NCBI RefSeq assembly: GCF_019160155.1
Contig: NZ_JAFNIH010000041.1
Coordinates: 166,871 to 230,870 of the forward strand
From: Pinisolibacter aquiterrae
GTDB lineage: Bacteria; Pseudomonadota; Alphaproteobacteria; Rhizobiales; Ancalomicrobiaceae
Length of the DNA stretch: 64,000 nucleotides
Reading direction: 5' to 3'
Shown here: piece by piece, positions 1 to 6,962 of the stretch
Layout: every line of letters begins with the position of its first letter
Numbering within the stretch: the first letter of the stretch is position 1
The notes under the pieces: model-generated
What the model saw: the letters and a program-made list of their open reading frames with translations, nothing else
The model's database searches: none
Told to the model about the DNA's origin: nothing
Program-made: the position numbers and the translations under genes

Positions 1-262
1 CCGCTGATCGTCGCGGGCTTCATGACCCACAACTGTGTCTCCTCGACCGTGCGCGAGGCCTCCGATCGCGGCTTCGCGGTGACCGTCGTCGCCGATGCCT
101 GCGCCACCCGCGACCTGCCGGCCCCCGGCGCCGCGCCGCTGATCGTCGCGGGCTTCATGACCCACAACTGTGTCTCCTCGACCGTGCGCGAGGCCTCCGA
201 TCGCGGCTTCGCGGTGACCGTCGTCGCCGATGCCTGCGCCACCCGCGACCTGCCGGCCCCCG
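1..262. repeat. 135-bp in-frame direct tandem repeat
   Basis: Bases 1-127 are identical to bases 136-262, giving a period of 135 bp or 45 codons. The eight bases between the copies (128-135) complete the second unit. The repeat covers the catalytic cysteine loop of the hydrolase. Zero divergence means the duplication is recent or artefactual. Confidence 0.9.
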
Positions 263-369
263 ACGGCGGCGTCGTCTCGGCCGCCGAGCTCCACCGCTCG
301 AGCCTCGCCGCCTTGTCGGACCGCTGCGCCCGCGTCGTCGCGCTCGCCGATCTGCTCCCGGCCGGGTGA
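1..369 (+). CDS. Isochorismatase-family cysteine hydrolase, 3' fragment with internal duplication
   Basis: The frame is open from the window edge, so the N-terminal half lies outside. The visible 122 residues contain the GFMTHNCVSSTVR segment, which matches the catalytic-cysteine loop of isochorismatase-like hydrolases, followed by the VTVVADACATRDLP strand and the family's usual C-terminal helix (VVSAAELHRSSLAAL). That loop and strand occur twice in tandem and in frame (45 residues each), so the protein would carry two copies of the nucleophile loop, which is not normal for the family. The substrate cannot be inferred. Either the gene is structurally altered or the duplication is an assembly artefact at a contig end. 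Confidence 0.7.
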   Translation, partial: PLIVAGFMTHNCVSSTVREASDRGFAVTVVADACATRDLPAPGAAPLIVAGFMTHNCVSSTVREASDRGFAVTVVADACATRDLPAPDGGVVSAAELHRSSLAALSDRCARVVALADLLPAG

Positions 370-488
370 GGCCGGCCGCGCCCGGTCCCCTCGCGGCTCT
401 TGGGCCCGGCCGCGAGGCGTGTTAGACGATCGTTCAGCCGGGGCGTCTCCCGATCCCGTGCCGAGACCCCCGAACCCTCCGAGCCCAC

Positions 489-1421
489 ATGAGCCCGACC
501 GTCGCGTCCGATCGCTCCAGCCGTCTCCTCGGCGTCGCCCTGGTGGCGGCGGCGACCCTGTCGTGGTCGCTGACCGGCTTCTTCACCCGCGTGCTCGGCA
601 CCGATCTCTTCACCACCCTCGCCGGGCGTTCCGCCTTCGGCGTCGCCTTCCTGGTGATCCTGTTCGTGGCGCAGGAGGGTCGCGCCGCGCCGCGCGTCTT
701 CATGAGCATGGGGCGGATGGGCGTCGCCCAGGCGATCGCCAGCGTCGTCTGCGCCTTCGCCACCATCGCCTCGCTCTACAACACCTCGGTCGCCGACAAC
801 GCGGTGATCGGCGCCACCTCGCCCTTCGCCGCCGCGGTCCTCGCCCGGATCTTTCTCGGCGAGCGGGTGCCTCCGCGCACGATCGTCGCCGGTCTCGTCT
901 CGCTGGTCGGGGTGGCGATCGTCGTGTCCGGCTCGCTCGGTCACGGCCGCCTCTTCGGCGACGCGCTGGCGGTGGTGATGATGCTCGCCTTCGCCGCGAT
1001 GATCGTCATCGCCCGGGCCGCGCCGTCGATGCCGGTGGCGCCGCCCAACATCCTGGCGGTGGCGCTGAATTTCGTCGTCGCCGCGCCCTTCGCGCATCTC
1101 GCCGGGGTGGCGCCGGTCGATTGGGGCCTGTTGGCGGCCTTCGGCTTCACCAATTTCCTGCTCGCCGGAACCCTGTTCCTGGCGGGGTCCCGGCGGATCC
1201 CGGCGGCGGAATCGGCGTTGATCGTCGCGCTCGATCTGGTCTTCGGCCCTTCGGTCGTGTGGGCCGCCTTCGGCGAGGCGCCGACGCGCGAGGGCCTGAT
1301 CGGCGGCGCCGTCGTGCTGGCGGCGGTGATCGGCCACGTCGTCGCCGGTGCCCGCCGGGCCCCGGTCGTGGCGGTCTGCGCCGAGGCGCCGCCGGTGGCC
1401 GTCGCTCACCGCGAGGCGTGA
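489..1421 (+). CDS. EamA/DMT-family permease
   Basis: This 310-residue protein is hydrophobic throughout, with about ten predicted membrane spans in two repeated halves of five, the usual length and layout of the drug/metabolite transporter (EamA) superfamily. The first half begins LVAAATLSWSLTGFFTRVL and the second half has the typical glycine- and alanine-rich helices. It probably exports or imports a small metabolite across the inner membrane; the substrate is unknown. The 3' end overlaps the convergent DoxX gene by 16 bp. The upstream hydrolase reads in the same direction 119 bp away, but no functional link is visible. Confidence 0.85.
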   Translation: MSPTVASDRSSRLLGVALVAAATLSWSLTGFFTRVLGTDLFTTLAGRSAFGVAFLVILFVAQEGRAAPRVFMSMGRMGVAQAIASVVCAFATIASLYNTSVADNAVIGATSPFAAAVLARIFLGERVPPRTIVAGLVSLVGVAIVVSGSLGHGRLFGDALAVVMMLAFAAMIVIARAAPSMPVAPPNILAVALNFVVAAPFAHLAGVAPVDWGLLAAFGFTNFLLAGTLFLAGSRRIPAAESALIVALDLVFGPSVVWAAFGEAPTREGLIGGAVVLAAVIGHVVAGARRAPVVAVCAEAPPVAVAHREA

Positions 1422-1933
1422 GTCTCGAACCGTCGCGCCAGCGCCGCGTCGAGGGCGATCCGTCCCGGCCCGATCACCAGGATCGCCGCGGCCAGCGCCG
1501 CCCACGGCAGATGGAAATTGGCCCAGCCGTCGGGAATGGTCAGCTGGATGATCGCGGTCATGATCAGGAGCCCGAAAGCCGCGAAGCGGGTGGCGAGCCC
1601 GAGCACCAGCAGGATCGGCAGGACGATCTCCGCCGAGCCCGAGAGAAGGGCCATCAGCTCCGGCGCCGGAAACGGGATCTCGGCCCCGAAGAGATGCAGG
1701 CGGAATTCGTCCTGGAAGAGGAAGAGCGCCCCACCGGAGAGCATGAAGGGCGCGTCCCACTTGGTCAGGCCCGATTTGAAGAACGGCACGGCGAGCGCGA
1801 ACCGGAGCATCAGCGAGACCAGCGACGGCGACAGCCGCCCGAGCAGCCGGTCGGCCCCGGCGACGAGGCCGACGAGCGAGAGGCGCGCGGGCGCGGCGAC
1901 GGGCGGGGCGGGGGTAAGCTCGGCCGTGGGCAT
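1406..1933 (-). CDS. DoxX-family membrane protein, last gene of the bufferin operon
   Basis: The protein has 175 residues and about four membrane spans. The segment RFALAVPFFKSGLTKW and the ILPILLVLGLATRFAAFGLL region are typical of the DoxX family. It starts 44 bp after the stop of bufC on the same strand, so it is read as the fourth gene of the buf operon. DoxX proteins are common in bufA-bufB-bufC operons, where their role (possibly redox or membrane-associated) is not settled. The gene converges on the EamA permease with a 16-bp overlap. Confidence 0.85.
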   Translation of the reverse strand: MPTAELTPAPPVAAPARLSLVGLVAGADRLLGRLSPSLVSLMLRFALAVPFFKSGLTKWDAPFMLSGGALFLFQDEFRLHLFGAEIPFPAPELMALLSGSAEIVLPILLVLGLATRFAAFGLLIMTAIIQLTIPDGWANFHLPWAALAAAILVIGPGRIALDAALARRFETHASR

Positions 1934-1977
1934 GGCAGTCTCCTTCGTGAGGTCGAACGGGGCTCGAGGGCGAGGCG

Positions 1978-2772
1978 TCAGGCGATGCCGATCACCACGC
2001 CGAGCCGGAAGAGTGCGGTGAGCCGGTCGCCGAGATCGAAATCGGCGGCGACGTCGAGGGCGGCATCCGCCGCCGCGCCGAGGTTCTCGCCGAGCATCAG
2101 CGCCGCGACGAAGGCGGCGTCGGCGGGCGCGACCACGACGACGATCACCTCGGCGTCCGGCCGCGCCACCAGCACCGTCTCCGGCCCCTCGGTCGCGAGC
2201 GGCGCGGGCTCACCCTCGCCCTGATGCACCGCCCAGATCGAGCCGATCGGAAAGGCCGAGGCGGTGAGCGACAGCGAGGGATGGAGCCGCAACCCGTGCC
2301 GCATCAGCGCTTCCGGCGCGATCGCCGCGCAGTCGGCGAGGGCGATCGGCGCCGCCTCGCCGGCATGATGCGCCCGCATCCACGCCGCTTCGAGCCGGAC
2401 CATGTCGACGAGCCACGGCCAGACCTCGGCGATGTCGCTCGCCGCCAGCCGGTCGGCGAAGGGATCGGCCCAGTCCTGCGCGACCGGACCGATCGGCGGG
2501 TCGGAAAGGAAGAACCGGCGCCCGATCGCCCGGAACGCCTCGTCGCCGACGAGGCGGCGTGCGACCGGAAAGAGATCGTCGAGGACGCCGAGCCGCGCCA
2601 CCCAGGCATTGTTGCGATAGACCGCGAAACGCGAGGCGAGATCGCCGCGCGCGACGATCGTGTCGACCGGCGGCGGCAGGGCCGGATCCGCGATCGCCGC
2701 GGCGAAACGGGCGACGATCGCGTCGGCGGGCGTCGGGGTGGGCGTCGGGGCGGTGGCGTCATGCGGCGGCAT
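1978..2772 (-). CDS. bufC: BufC-type DUF2063 partner of the bufferin-modifying enzyme
   Basis: A 264-residue protein of the DUF2063/HvfC-BufC family, recognised by the N-terminal helical region with [20 protein letters not shown] and the [15 protein letters not shown] segment. In characterised systems this partner binds the precursor peptide and presents it to the DUF692 enzyme. I chose the ATG at 2772 because it overlaps the bufB stop codon by 14 bp, consistent with translational coupling; the longer frame upstream is arginine-rich shadow sequence. It lies between bufB and doxX in a four-gene operon. Confidence 0.85.
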   Translation of the reverse strand: MPPHDATAPTPTPTPADAIVARFAAAIADPALPPPVDTIVARGDLASRFAVYRNNAWVARLGVLDDLFPVARRLVGDEAFRAIGRRFFLSDPPIGPVAQDWADPFADRLAASDIAEVWPWLVDMVRLEAAWMRAHHAGEAAPIALADCAAIAPEALMRHGLRLHPSLSLTASAFPIGSIWAVHQGEGEPAPLATEGPETVLVARPDAEVIVVVVAPADAAFVAALMLGENLGAAADAALDVAADFDLGDRLTALFRLGVVIGIA

Positions 2773-3646
2773 CGAGCGTCTCCCGGGCACGATCGAGGAT
2801 CGCCTGCGCCGTGGCCGCTTCCGCCGCCAGGGTCGCGAAGGGCGGGATCGCGGCATCCCATTCGATCAGCGTCGGCAGCGGGCCGGTCCGCTCGATCAGA
2901 TGCCGGTAGAGCGCCCACACCGACGGCGGCGTCGGCGCGTCGTGCGTGTCGATCGCCAGCGGCAGGCCGGCGGCGTCGACCGTGTCGAACCGCCCGGCGA
3001 GATGGACCTCGCCGATCGCGTCGAGCGGCAGGGCGTCGAGAAAGGCGATCGCGTCGAACCCGTGGTTGATCGCGGAGACCTCGACATTGGCGACGTCGAG
3101 CAGCAGCCCGCAGCCGGTCACGCGGATCACCTCGGCGAGGAATTCGGCCTCCGGGATCGTGCTGGCGGCGAAGCGCACATAGGTCGAGGGGTTTTCCAGG
3201 AGCATGCGCCGCTTCAGCCGGCTCTGGACCCGATCGACATGGTCGATCACCGTCGCCAGCGTCTCCTCCGTATAGGGCAGCGGGAGCAGATCGGCGAGCG
3301 GGCCGCCGTGGCTTGACCAGGCGAGATGTTCGGAGAAGCTCGCCGGCTCGTAACGCGCGAGAAGCGCGGCGAGGCGGTCGAGATGGGCCTCGTCGAGCGG
3401 GCCGGGATGGCCGATCGACAGGCCGACGCCATGGATCGAGAGCGCGGAGTCGGCGCGCAGCGCCGCGAGCCGGCGATGCGGCGGTCCGCCGGCGCCCATG
3501 TGGTTCTCGGCATGGACCTCGAGGAAGCCGAGGCCGGCGCCCCCCGCGCGGATCGCCTCGAAATGCTGCGGCTTGAAGCCGACGCCGGCCCGGGGCGGCA
3601 GCGTGGCGGCGGGCAGGGGCGCGGTGGTCATGAACGTTGTGGACAT
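2759..3646 (-). CDS. bufB: BufB-type MNIO (DUF692) peptide-modifying iron enzyme
   Basis: The 295-residue protein has the DUF692 TIM-barrel pattern: [12 protein letters not shown] at the start, [11 protein letters not shown] with the His/Glu metal ligands, [18 protein letters not shown], and [10 protein letters not shown] near the end. MNIO enzymes use a multinuclear iron centre; in bufferin systems the enzyme converts cysteines of the BufA precursor into thiooxazole heterocycles. The start at 3646 (MSTTF) gives the normal family length; a second ATG five codons later is possible. It follows bufA after 77 bp and overlaps bufC. Confidence 0.9.
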   Translation of the reverse strand: MSTTFMTTAPLPAATLPPRAGVGFKPQHFEAIRAGGAGLGFLEVHAENHMGAGGPPHRRLAALRADSALSIHGVGLSIGHPGPLDEAHLDRLAALLARYEPASFSEHLAWSSHGGPLADLLPLPYTEETLATVIDHVDRVQSRLKRRMLLENPSTYVRFAASTIPEAEFLAEVIRVTGCGLLLDVANVEVSAINHGFDAIAFLDALPLDAIGEVHLAGRFDTVDAAGLPLAIDTHDAPTPPSVWALYRHLIERTGPLPTLIEWDAAIPPFATLAAEAATAQAILDRARETLDAAA

Positions 3647-3723
3647 GGCGCGGCCTCGATCGAGGGAGACTGAGGGCCGCCGATCGCGCCGCCGGGGGAG
3701 GGGCGCGACCGGCGGGCGCGGCG

Positions 3724-4029
3724 TCACATCTTGGGCAGGTCGCGATCGAGCGCGGTGAGCGAACCCATGCGGCCGCCCGGCAGCTTCATCGTGGTGCAGG
3801 TGCCCTTGGCGACGGCCTTCCACTCGTTGCCCTGATAGTCCACCTTGGAGGTACCGGCGCAGGTCGTGCCGGCGCCGGCGGCGCAGTCGTTCTGGCCCTT
3901 CAGCGCCACGCCGAAGCATTTCTCCTTGGCCATGTCCTCGGCGGCGGCCGGGGCGGCGGTGAGGACGGCGGCGCCGAGGGCGCCGGCGAGCGAGGCGAGG
4001 ACGGTGAGGGAGGCGGTGCGGCGGTTCAT
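3724..4029 (-). CDS. bufA: BufA1-type bufferin precursor (DUF2282)
   Basis: A 101-residue precursor with a cleavable signal peptide (about residues 1-30, ending APAAAE) and a core with four cysteines at about 38, 49, 57 and 78. The motifs [30 protein letters not shown] and KGTC are those of the DUF2282 bufferin-1 family. The modified, exported peptide is expected to chelate copper in the periplasm. It is the first gene of bufA-bufB-bufC-doxX and lies just downstream of a GTAACG-N16-CGTA promoter that is also present in front of the divergent sigma gene. Confidence 0.88.
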   Translation of the reverse strand: MNRRTASLTVLASLAGALGAAVLTAAPAAAEDMAKEKCFGVALKGQNDCAAGAGTTCAGTSKVDYQGNEWKAVAKGTCTTMKLPGGRMGSLTALDRDLPKM

Positions 4030-4097
4030 GGGGATGTCTCCGTGTCTCGGTGTGAGAACCTTGGGGGTGAGGACGAAGGCGTCTCTCGAAAGGGCAC

Positions 4098-4123
4098 TAC
4101 GGAGTTCCCCGGATCCGCGTTAC
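4098..4123 (-). promoter_or_regulatory. ECF-type promoter of the buf operon
   Basis: Read on the minus strand, GTAACG (4123-4118) is followed after 16 bp by CGTAGTG (from 4101 down). The predicted start lies about 60 bp before bufA. The same hexamer, spacing and CGTA core occur in front of the divergent sigma gene, which is the main reason for calling it. The match rests on motif reading only. Confidence 0.65.
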
Positions 4124-4179
4124 GCTGGTCACGCAGCCGTGATCGAAAAATGCGTCACGACGACGAAATGCTCTTCCGT

Positions 4180-4208
4180 GTAACGATCGGCCTCGTGCGC
4201 GCGTATAG
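4180..4208 (+). promoter_or_regulatory. ECF-type promoter of the sigF-nrsF pair
   Basis: GTAACG (4180-4185) is followed after exactly 16 bp by CGTATAG (4202-4208). The GTG start of the sigma gene follows at 4230, leaving a leader of about 15-20 nt. The copy on the opposite strand has the same -35 hexamer, spacer length and CGTA core, which implies autoregulation plus control of the buf operon by one sigma factor. Confidence 0.65.
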
Positions 4209-4229
4209 CCTTCGGGAGCCTCGACGACC

Positions 4230-4808
4230 GTGGACCGGAACGATGTGATCAACGGACGTGAAGCGACCGAACGCATGTGGAGCGATTGGATGCGGGCCGG
4301 CATCGCCGGCGACGCGCGCGCCTATCGCTCCTTGTTGGAGGCGCTCACCCCGCGCCTTCGCGCCCTGGTGGCGCGGAGCTTGGCGCGGGCCGGCGCGAGC
4401 GGCGCCGACATGGAGGACGTCGTGCAGGAGACCCTGCTCGCCATTCACCTGAAGCGACACACCTGGGAGCCGAGCCAACCGCTCGCCCCCTGGGTCTGGA
4501 CCATCGCGCGCAACAAGACCATCGACGCGCTGCGCCGGCGCGGCCGTCGCATCGAACTGCCGGTCGACGACCTCGCCGAATTTCTGCCCGCCCCGGCCGA
4601 GCGCGACCCGACCGAGGGCGGCGACGTCGAGCGCCTCCTGGGTTCGCTCGGCGAACGCCAGCGCGACATCGTCCGCTCGATCGGCGTCGAGGATCGGTCG
4701 ATCCGCGAGACCGCCGATCGGCTGGGCATGAGCGAGGGCGCCGTCCGCGTCGCCCTCCACCGAGGCCTCAAGGCCCTGGCGGCTCTCTATCGCAGGAGCG
4801 AAGCATGA
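4230..4808 (+). CDS. sigF: ECF sigma factor, SigF-like
   Basis: A 192-residue group 4 sigma factor. The sigma2 region holds DMEDVVQETLLAIHLKRHTW and APWVWTIARNKTIDALRRR; the sigma4 region holds LGERQRDIVRSIGVEDRSIRE and the HTH ADRLGMSEGAVRVALHRGLK. The GTG at 4230 has GGGAG about 11 bp upstream; an ATG at 4275 is an alternative. The stop overlaps the nrsF start (ATGA), so the two are coupled. By analogy with the Caulobacter SigF-NrsF system, it should transcribe the bufferin operon under copper or other metal stress; that is inference from context and from the shared promoter motif. Confidence 0.85.
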   Translation: MDRNDVINGREATERMWSDWMRAGIAGDARAYRSLLEALTPRLRALVARSLARAGASGADMEDVVQETLLAIHLKRHTWEPSQPLAPWVWTIARNKTIDALRRRGRRIELPVDDLAEFLPAPAERDPTEGGDVERLLGSLGERQRDIVRSIGVEDRSIRETADRLGMSEGAVRVALHRGLKALAALYRRSEA

Positions 4809-5443
4809 AGACCGAGGACCTCATCGCCGCGCTCGCCGCCGACGGCGCCACCGTCGAGACCCCGCCCGCCCGCCGCGCCGGCACCGCGCTCCTCGTCGGC
4901 GCGCTGATCGCGGCGGTGGTCTTCGCCGTCCTGATCGGCCCGCGCCCCGATTGGCGCGCGGCGATCGAGACGGTGCGCTTCCCCTTCAAGTTCGTGCCGT
5001 TCGTCCTCCTGGCGATCGGTGGGATCGGCGGCCTGATCCGCCTGTCGCGGCCGGACGGACGCCTCGGCGTCTTCGCCGCGATCCTGGCGCTCGCCGCCGG
5101 CCTGCTGCTCGGTTCGGTCGTCGTCGAGCTCGCGGTGGTGCCGGCCGATCGTTGGGCGCGGCTGGCGATCGGCCACAATGCACCGCATTGCCTGACGCTG
5201 ACGCCGTTCCTGGCGATCGCCCCGCTCGCCGCCGCGCTGCTGGCCGCCCGCCACGGCGCCACCACTCGCCCGGCGCTGACCGGCGCGGTGGCCGGCCTCG
5301 CCGCCGCCGGCGTCGGCGCCACGCTCTATGCGATGAACTGCACCGACGACAGCCCGCTGTTCGTGGCGCTGTGGTATCCGTTGGCGGTGGCGATCGTCGC
5401 CGGTGCCGGCGCCCTCTTCGGGCGCCGTCTTCTGGTCTGGTGA
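4805..5443 (+). CDS. nrsF: NrsF-type membrane anti-sigma factor (DUF1109)
   Basis: A 212-residue protein with about six membrane spans, of the DUF1109/NrsF family. Two cysteines at 129 (NAPHCLTLTP) and 179 (YAMNCTDD) are 50 residues apart, the spacing of the pair that matters for metal sensing in Caulobacter NrsF. It would hold the sigma factor at the membrane until metal exposure. The start overlaps the sigma stop by ATGA. The last codons and the stop (ALFGRRLLVW*) belong to a 35-bp unit that is repeated twice more just downstream. Confidence 0.82.
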   Translation: MKTEDLIAALAADGATVETPPARRAGTALLVGALIAAVVFAVLIGPRPDWRAAIETVRFPFKFVPFVLLAIGGIGGLIRLSRPDGRLGVFAAILALAAGLLLGSVVVELAVVPADRWARLAIGHNAPHCLTLTPFLAIAPLAAALLAARHGATTRPALTGAVAGLAAAGVGATLYAMNCTDDSPLFVALWYPLAVAIVAGAGALFGRRLLVW

Positions 5444-5515
5444 GAGCCCTCTTCGGGCGCCGTCTTCTGGTCTGGTGAGCGCCCTCTTCGGGCGTCGCCG
5501 GCTGATCTGGTGAGA
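5411..5515. repeat. Three tandem copies of a 35-bp unit spanning the nrsF stop codon
   Basis: Units start at 5411, 5446 and 5481. The first two agree over 34 of 35 bases; the third has diverged in its middle. Each unit includes the last ten codons of nrsF plus TGA, so the downstream copies are untranslated remnants. This is a tandem duplication that copied the gene's 3' end without changing the protein. Confidence 0.9.
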
Positions 5516-5845
5516 CCGATCGCCTCGGGCCCGAGAAGTTATATTGCAAATCTCACTTTGATCGGCTAGACCGAGACGATCTCCCGTCCGGTCTCTCTCC
5601 CGTGACACGCGGACGGTTCGATCGCTTCCGGGAGGCATCCGGGGGTGGTCGAGGAGGTCATCGGCGTGGGCGACCATGCCGGGACGTCGACGGTCGTCGT
5701 GACCCGTCCCTTGCTCTCAACGGGGCGCGGCGGCCGTCGTCTCCGTCTTCCGCGAGACTACGGATGCCCGTGGGTCGGGCTTCCGTTAGACAAGAGGCGG
5801 ACGCCGTGCCGACGGGAGCGGGCGGCCGCTTGCGGGCGAGCGACC
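5516..5845. other. Intergenic region upstream of the NsrR-like gene
   Basis: I see no credible gene here. Positions about 5535-5565 form an AT-rich island (TTATATTGCAAAT) in otherwise GC-rich DNA and are the best place for a promoter or operator of the Rrf2 gene. A weak TTGCAA/TAGACC arrangement is present but not convincing. Confidence 0.4.
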
Positions 5846-6436
5846 ATGCGATTGACCAGCTACTCCAATTTTTCACTGCGGACGTTGATGGTCGCCGCCA
5901 TGCGCGACCCGCAACTGTCGACGGTGCAGGAAGTGGCGGAGGCCTTCGGCATCTCGCGCGCCCATCTCGTCAAATGCGTCCATCAGCTCGGCCAGTGGGG
6001 CTATCTCGTCAACGTGCGCGGCAATCGCGGCGGCTTCCGCCTGGCCCGTCCGGCGGCCGAGATCACGCTCGGCGAGGTGGTGCGTCGCACCGAGGAGGGG
6101 TTCGATCTGGTCGAGTGTTTCGACCCGGCGACCGCCACCTGTCCGCTGGTCGGCCGCTGCCGTCTTTCGACGGCCCTGAAGAGCGCGCGCGACGTCTTCC
6201 TCGCGGAGCTCGACCGCCTGACCGTGGCCGACATCATCACCAATCGCGACGAGATCCTCGACATCCTTCGCCTCGACGCGCCGGGGCGCGCCGCCGGCTT
6301 CGACTGCGGTGTCGAGCGGCCGTCGGCGAGCGGCGATCAGCACGCCGACGACATCGACACGCCCGCGTCGAAATCCATGTCGGCGGCGATGTCGGCGAGG
6401 CTCCAGCCCTTCAATTCGTTCTTGAAGGCCGAATAG
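5846..6436 (+). CDS. Rrf2-family regulator, NsrR-like
   Basis: A 196-residue Rrf2 protein. The N-terminal winged helix starts MRLTSYSNFSLRTLM, with the recognition region VAEAFGISRAHLVK and wing RGNRGGFRLARP. A C-x7-C-x5-C motif (CFDPATATCPLVGRC) provides iron-sulfur ligands, and VECF...CRLSTAL resembles NsrR, the nitric oxide sensor. The ATG at 5846 gives the canonical N-terminus; the frame upstream is non-coding in character. About 45 residues extend beyond the usual end and overlap the convergent Rrf2 gene by 100 bp. NO sensing is inferred; RirA-like iron sensing is an alternative. Confidence 0.8.
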   Translation: MRLTSYSNFSLRTLMVAAMRDPQLSTVQEVAEAFGISRAHLVKCVHQLGQWGYLVNVRGNRGGFRLARPAAEITLGEVVRRTEEGFDLVECFDPATATCPLVGRCRLSTALKSARDVFLAELDRLTVADIITNRDEILDILRLDAPGRAAGFDCGVERPSASGDQHADDIDTPASKSMSAAMSARLQPFNSFLKAE

Positions 6437-6777
6437 GCCCGCTCGCACGCCACCCGCAACAGGCAGGCGGTGACGATCCGGCATTCCTCGTCCTGGGCGA
6501 GTCGGCACGGGAACAGGTTCTCCTCCCCCTCGAACAGCTCGATGATCTCCATCACGTCGATGCTCTCGGCCGCCCGCGCCAGCTTGTAGCCGCCGCCGTT
6601 GCCGCGCCGCCCGCGGATGTAGCCGGCCCGCATCAACTCGTGACAGGACTTCACCACCAACGATTCCGACAGGCCGAGATGGCGCACCATCTCCGGCATC
6701 GTCACCGGCCGGCCCGGCGACTTGCGGCAGATCATCAGAATGCGCAGGGCGCCGTTGGTGGAAGGGTTGAGATGCAT
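6337..6777 (-). CDS. Second Rrf2-family iron-sulfur regulator
   Basis: The protein has 146 residues, the normal Rrf2 length, starting at MHLNPSTNGALRILM (ATG 6777). The HTH covers MPEMVRHLGLSESLVVK and the wing RGRRGNGGGYKLAR. The ligand motif PCRLAQDEECRIVTAC again has C-x7-C-x5-C spacing, although the surrounding sequence differs clearly from the neighbour. The two genes converge and their 3' ends overlap over 100 bp. Which cofactor state and which genes it controls cannot be read from the sequence; the divergent ygiQ gene upstream is one possible target. Confidence 0.82.
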   Translation of the reverse strand: MHLNPSTNGALRILMICRKSPGRPVTMPEMVRHLGLSESLVVKSCHELMRAGYIRGRRGNGGGYKLARAAESIDVMEIIELFEGEENLFPCRLAQDEECRIVTACLLRVACERAYSAFKNELKGWSLADIAADMDFDAGVSMSSAC

Positions 6778-6962
6778 CGCGGGATCCACATGGAAACGGC
6801 CGGCGCGACGGCGAAGCCGCGACGAGCCTCCCACCCTAGCGCAGGTCGCGCCGGCTTTGATCCGCAGACATACGGAGAAAACCGTGTCGAGCCGGCCCGA
6901 TCGGCGGGAATTCCCGGCCTTTTGCCTTGACGGCGCGCGCCGCTGCCCTATTGCATCGCCCG

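Noticed and set aside
4277-4804. A long frame running through the sigma gene into nrsF
   Set aside because: The part before 4805 is out of frame with the sigma factor; the real nrsF start is the ATG overlapping the sigma stop.
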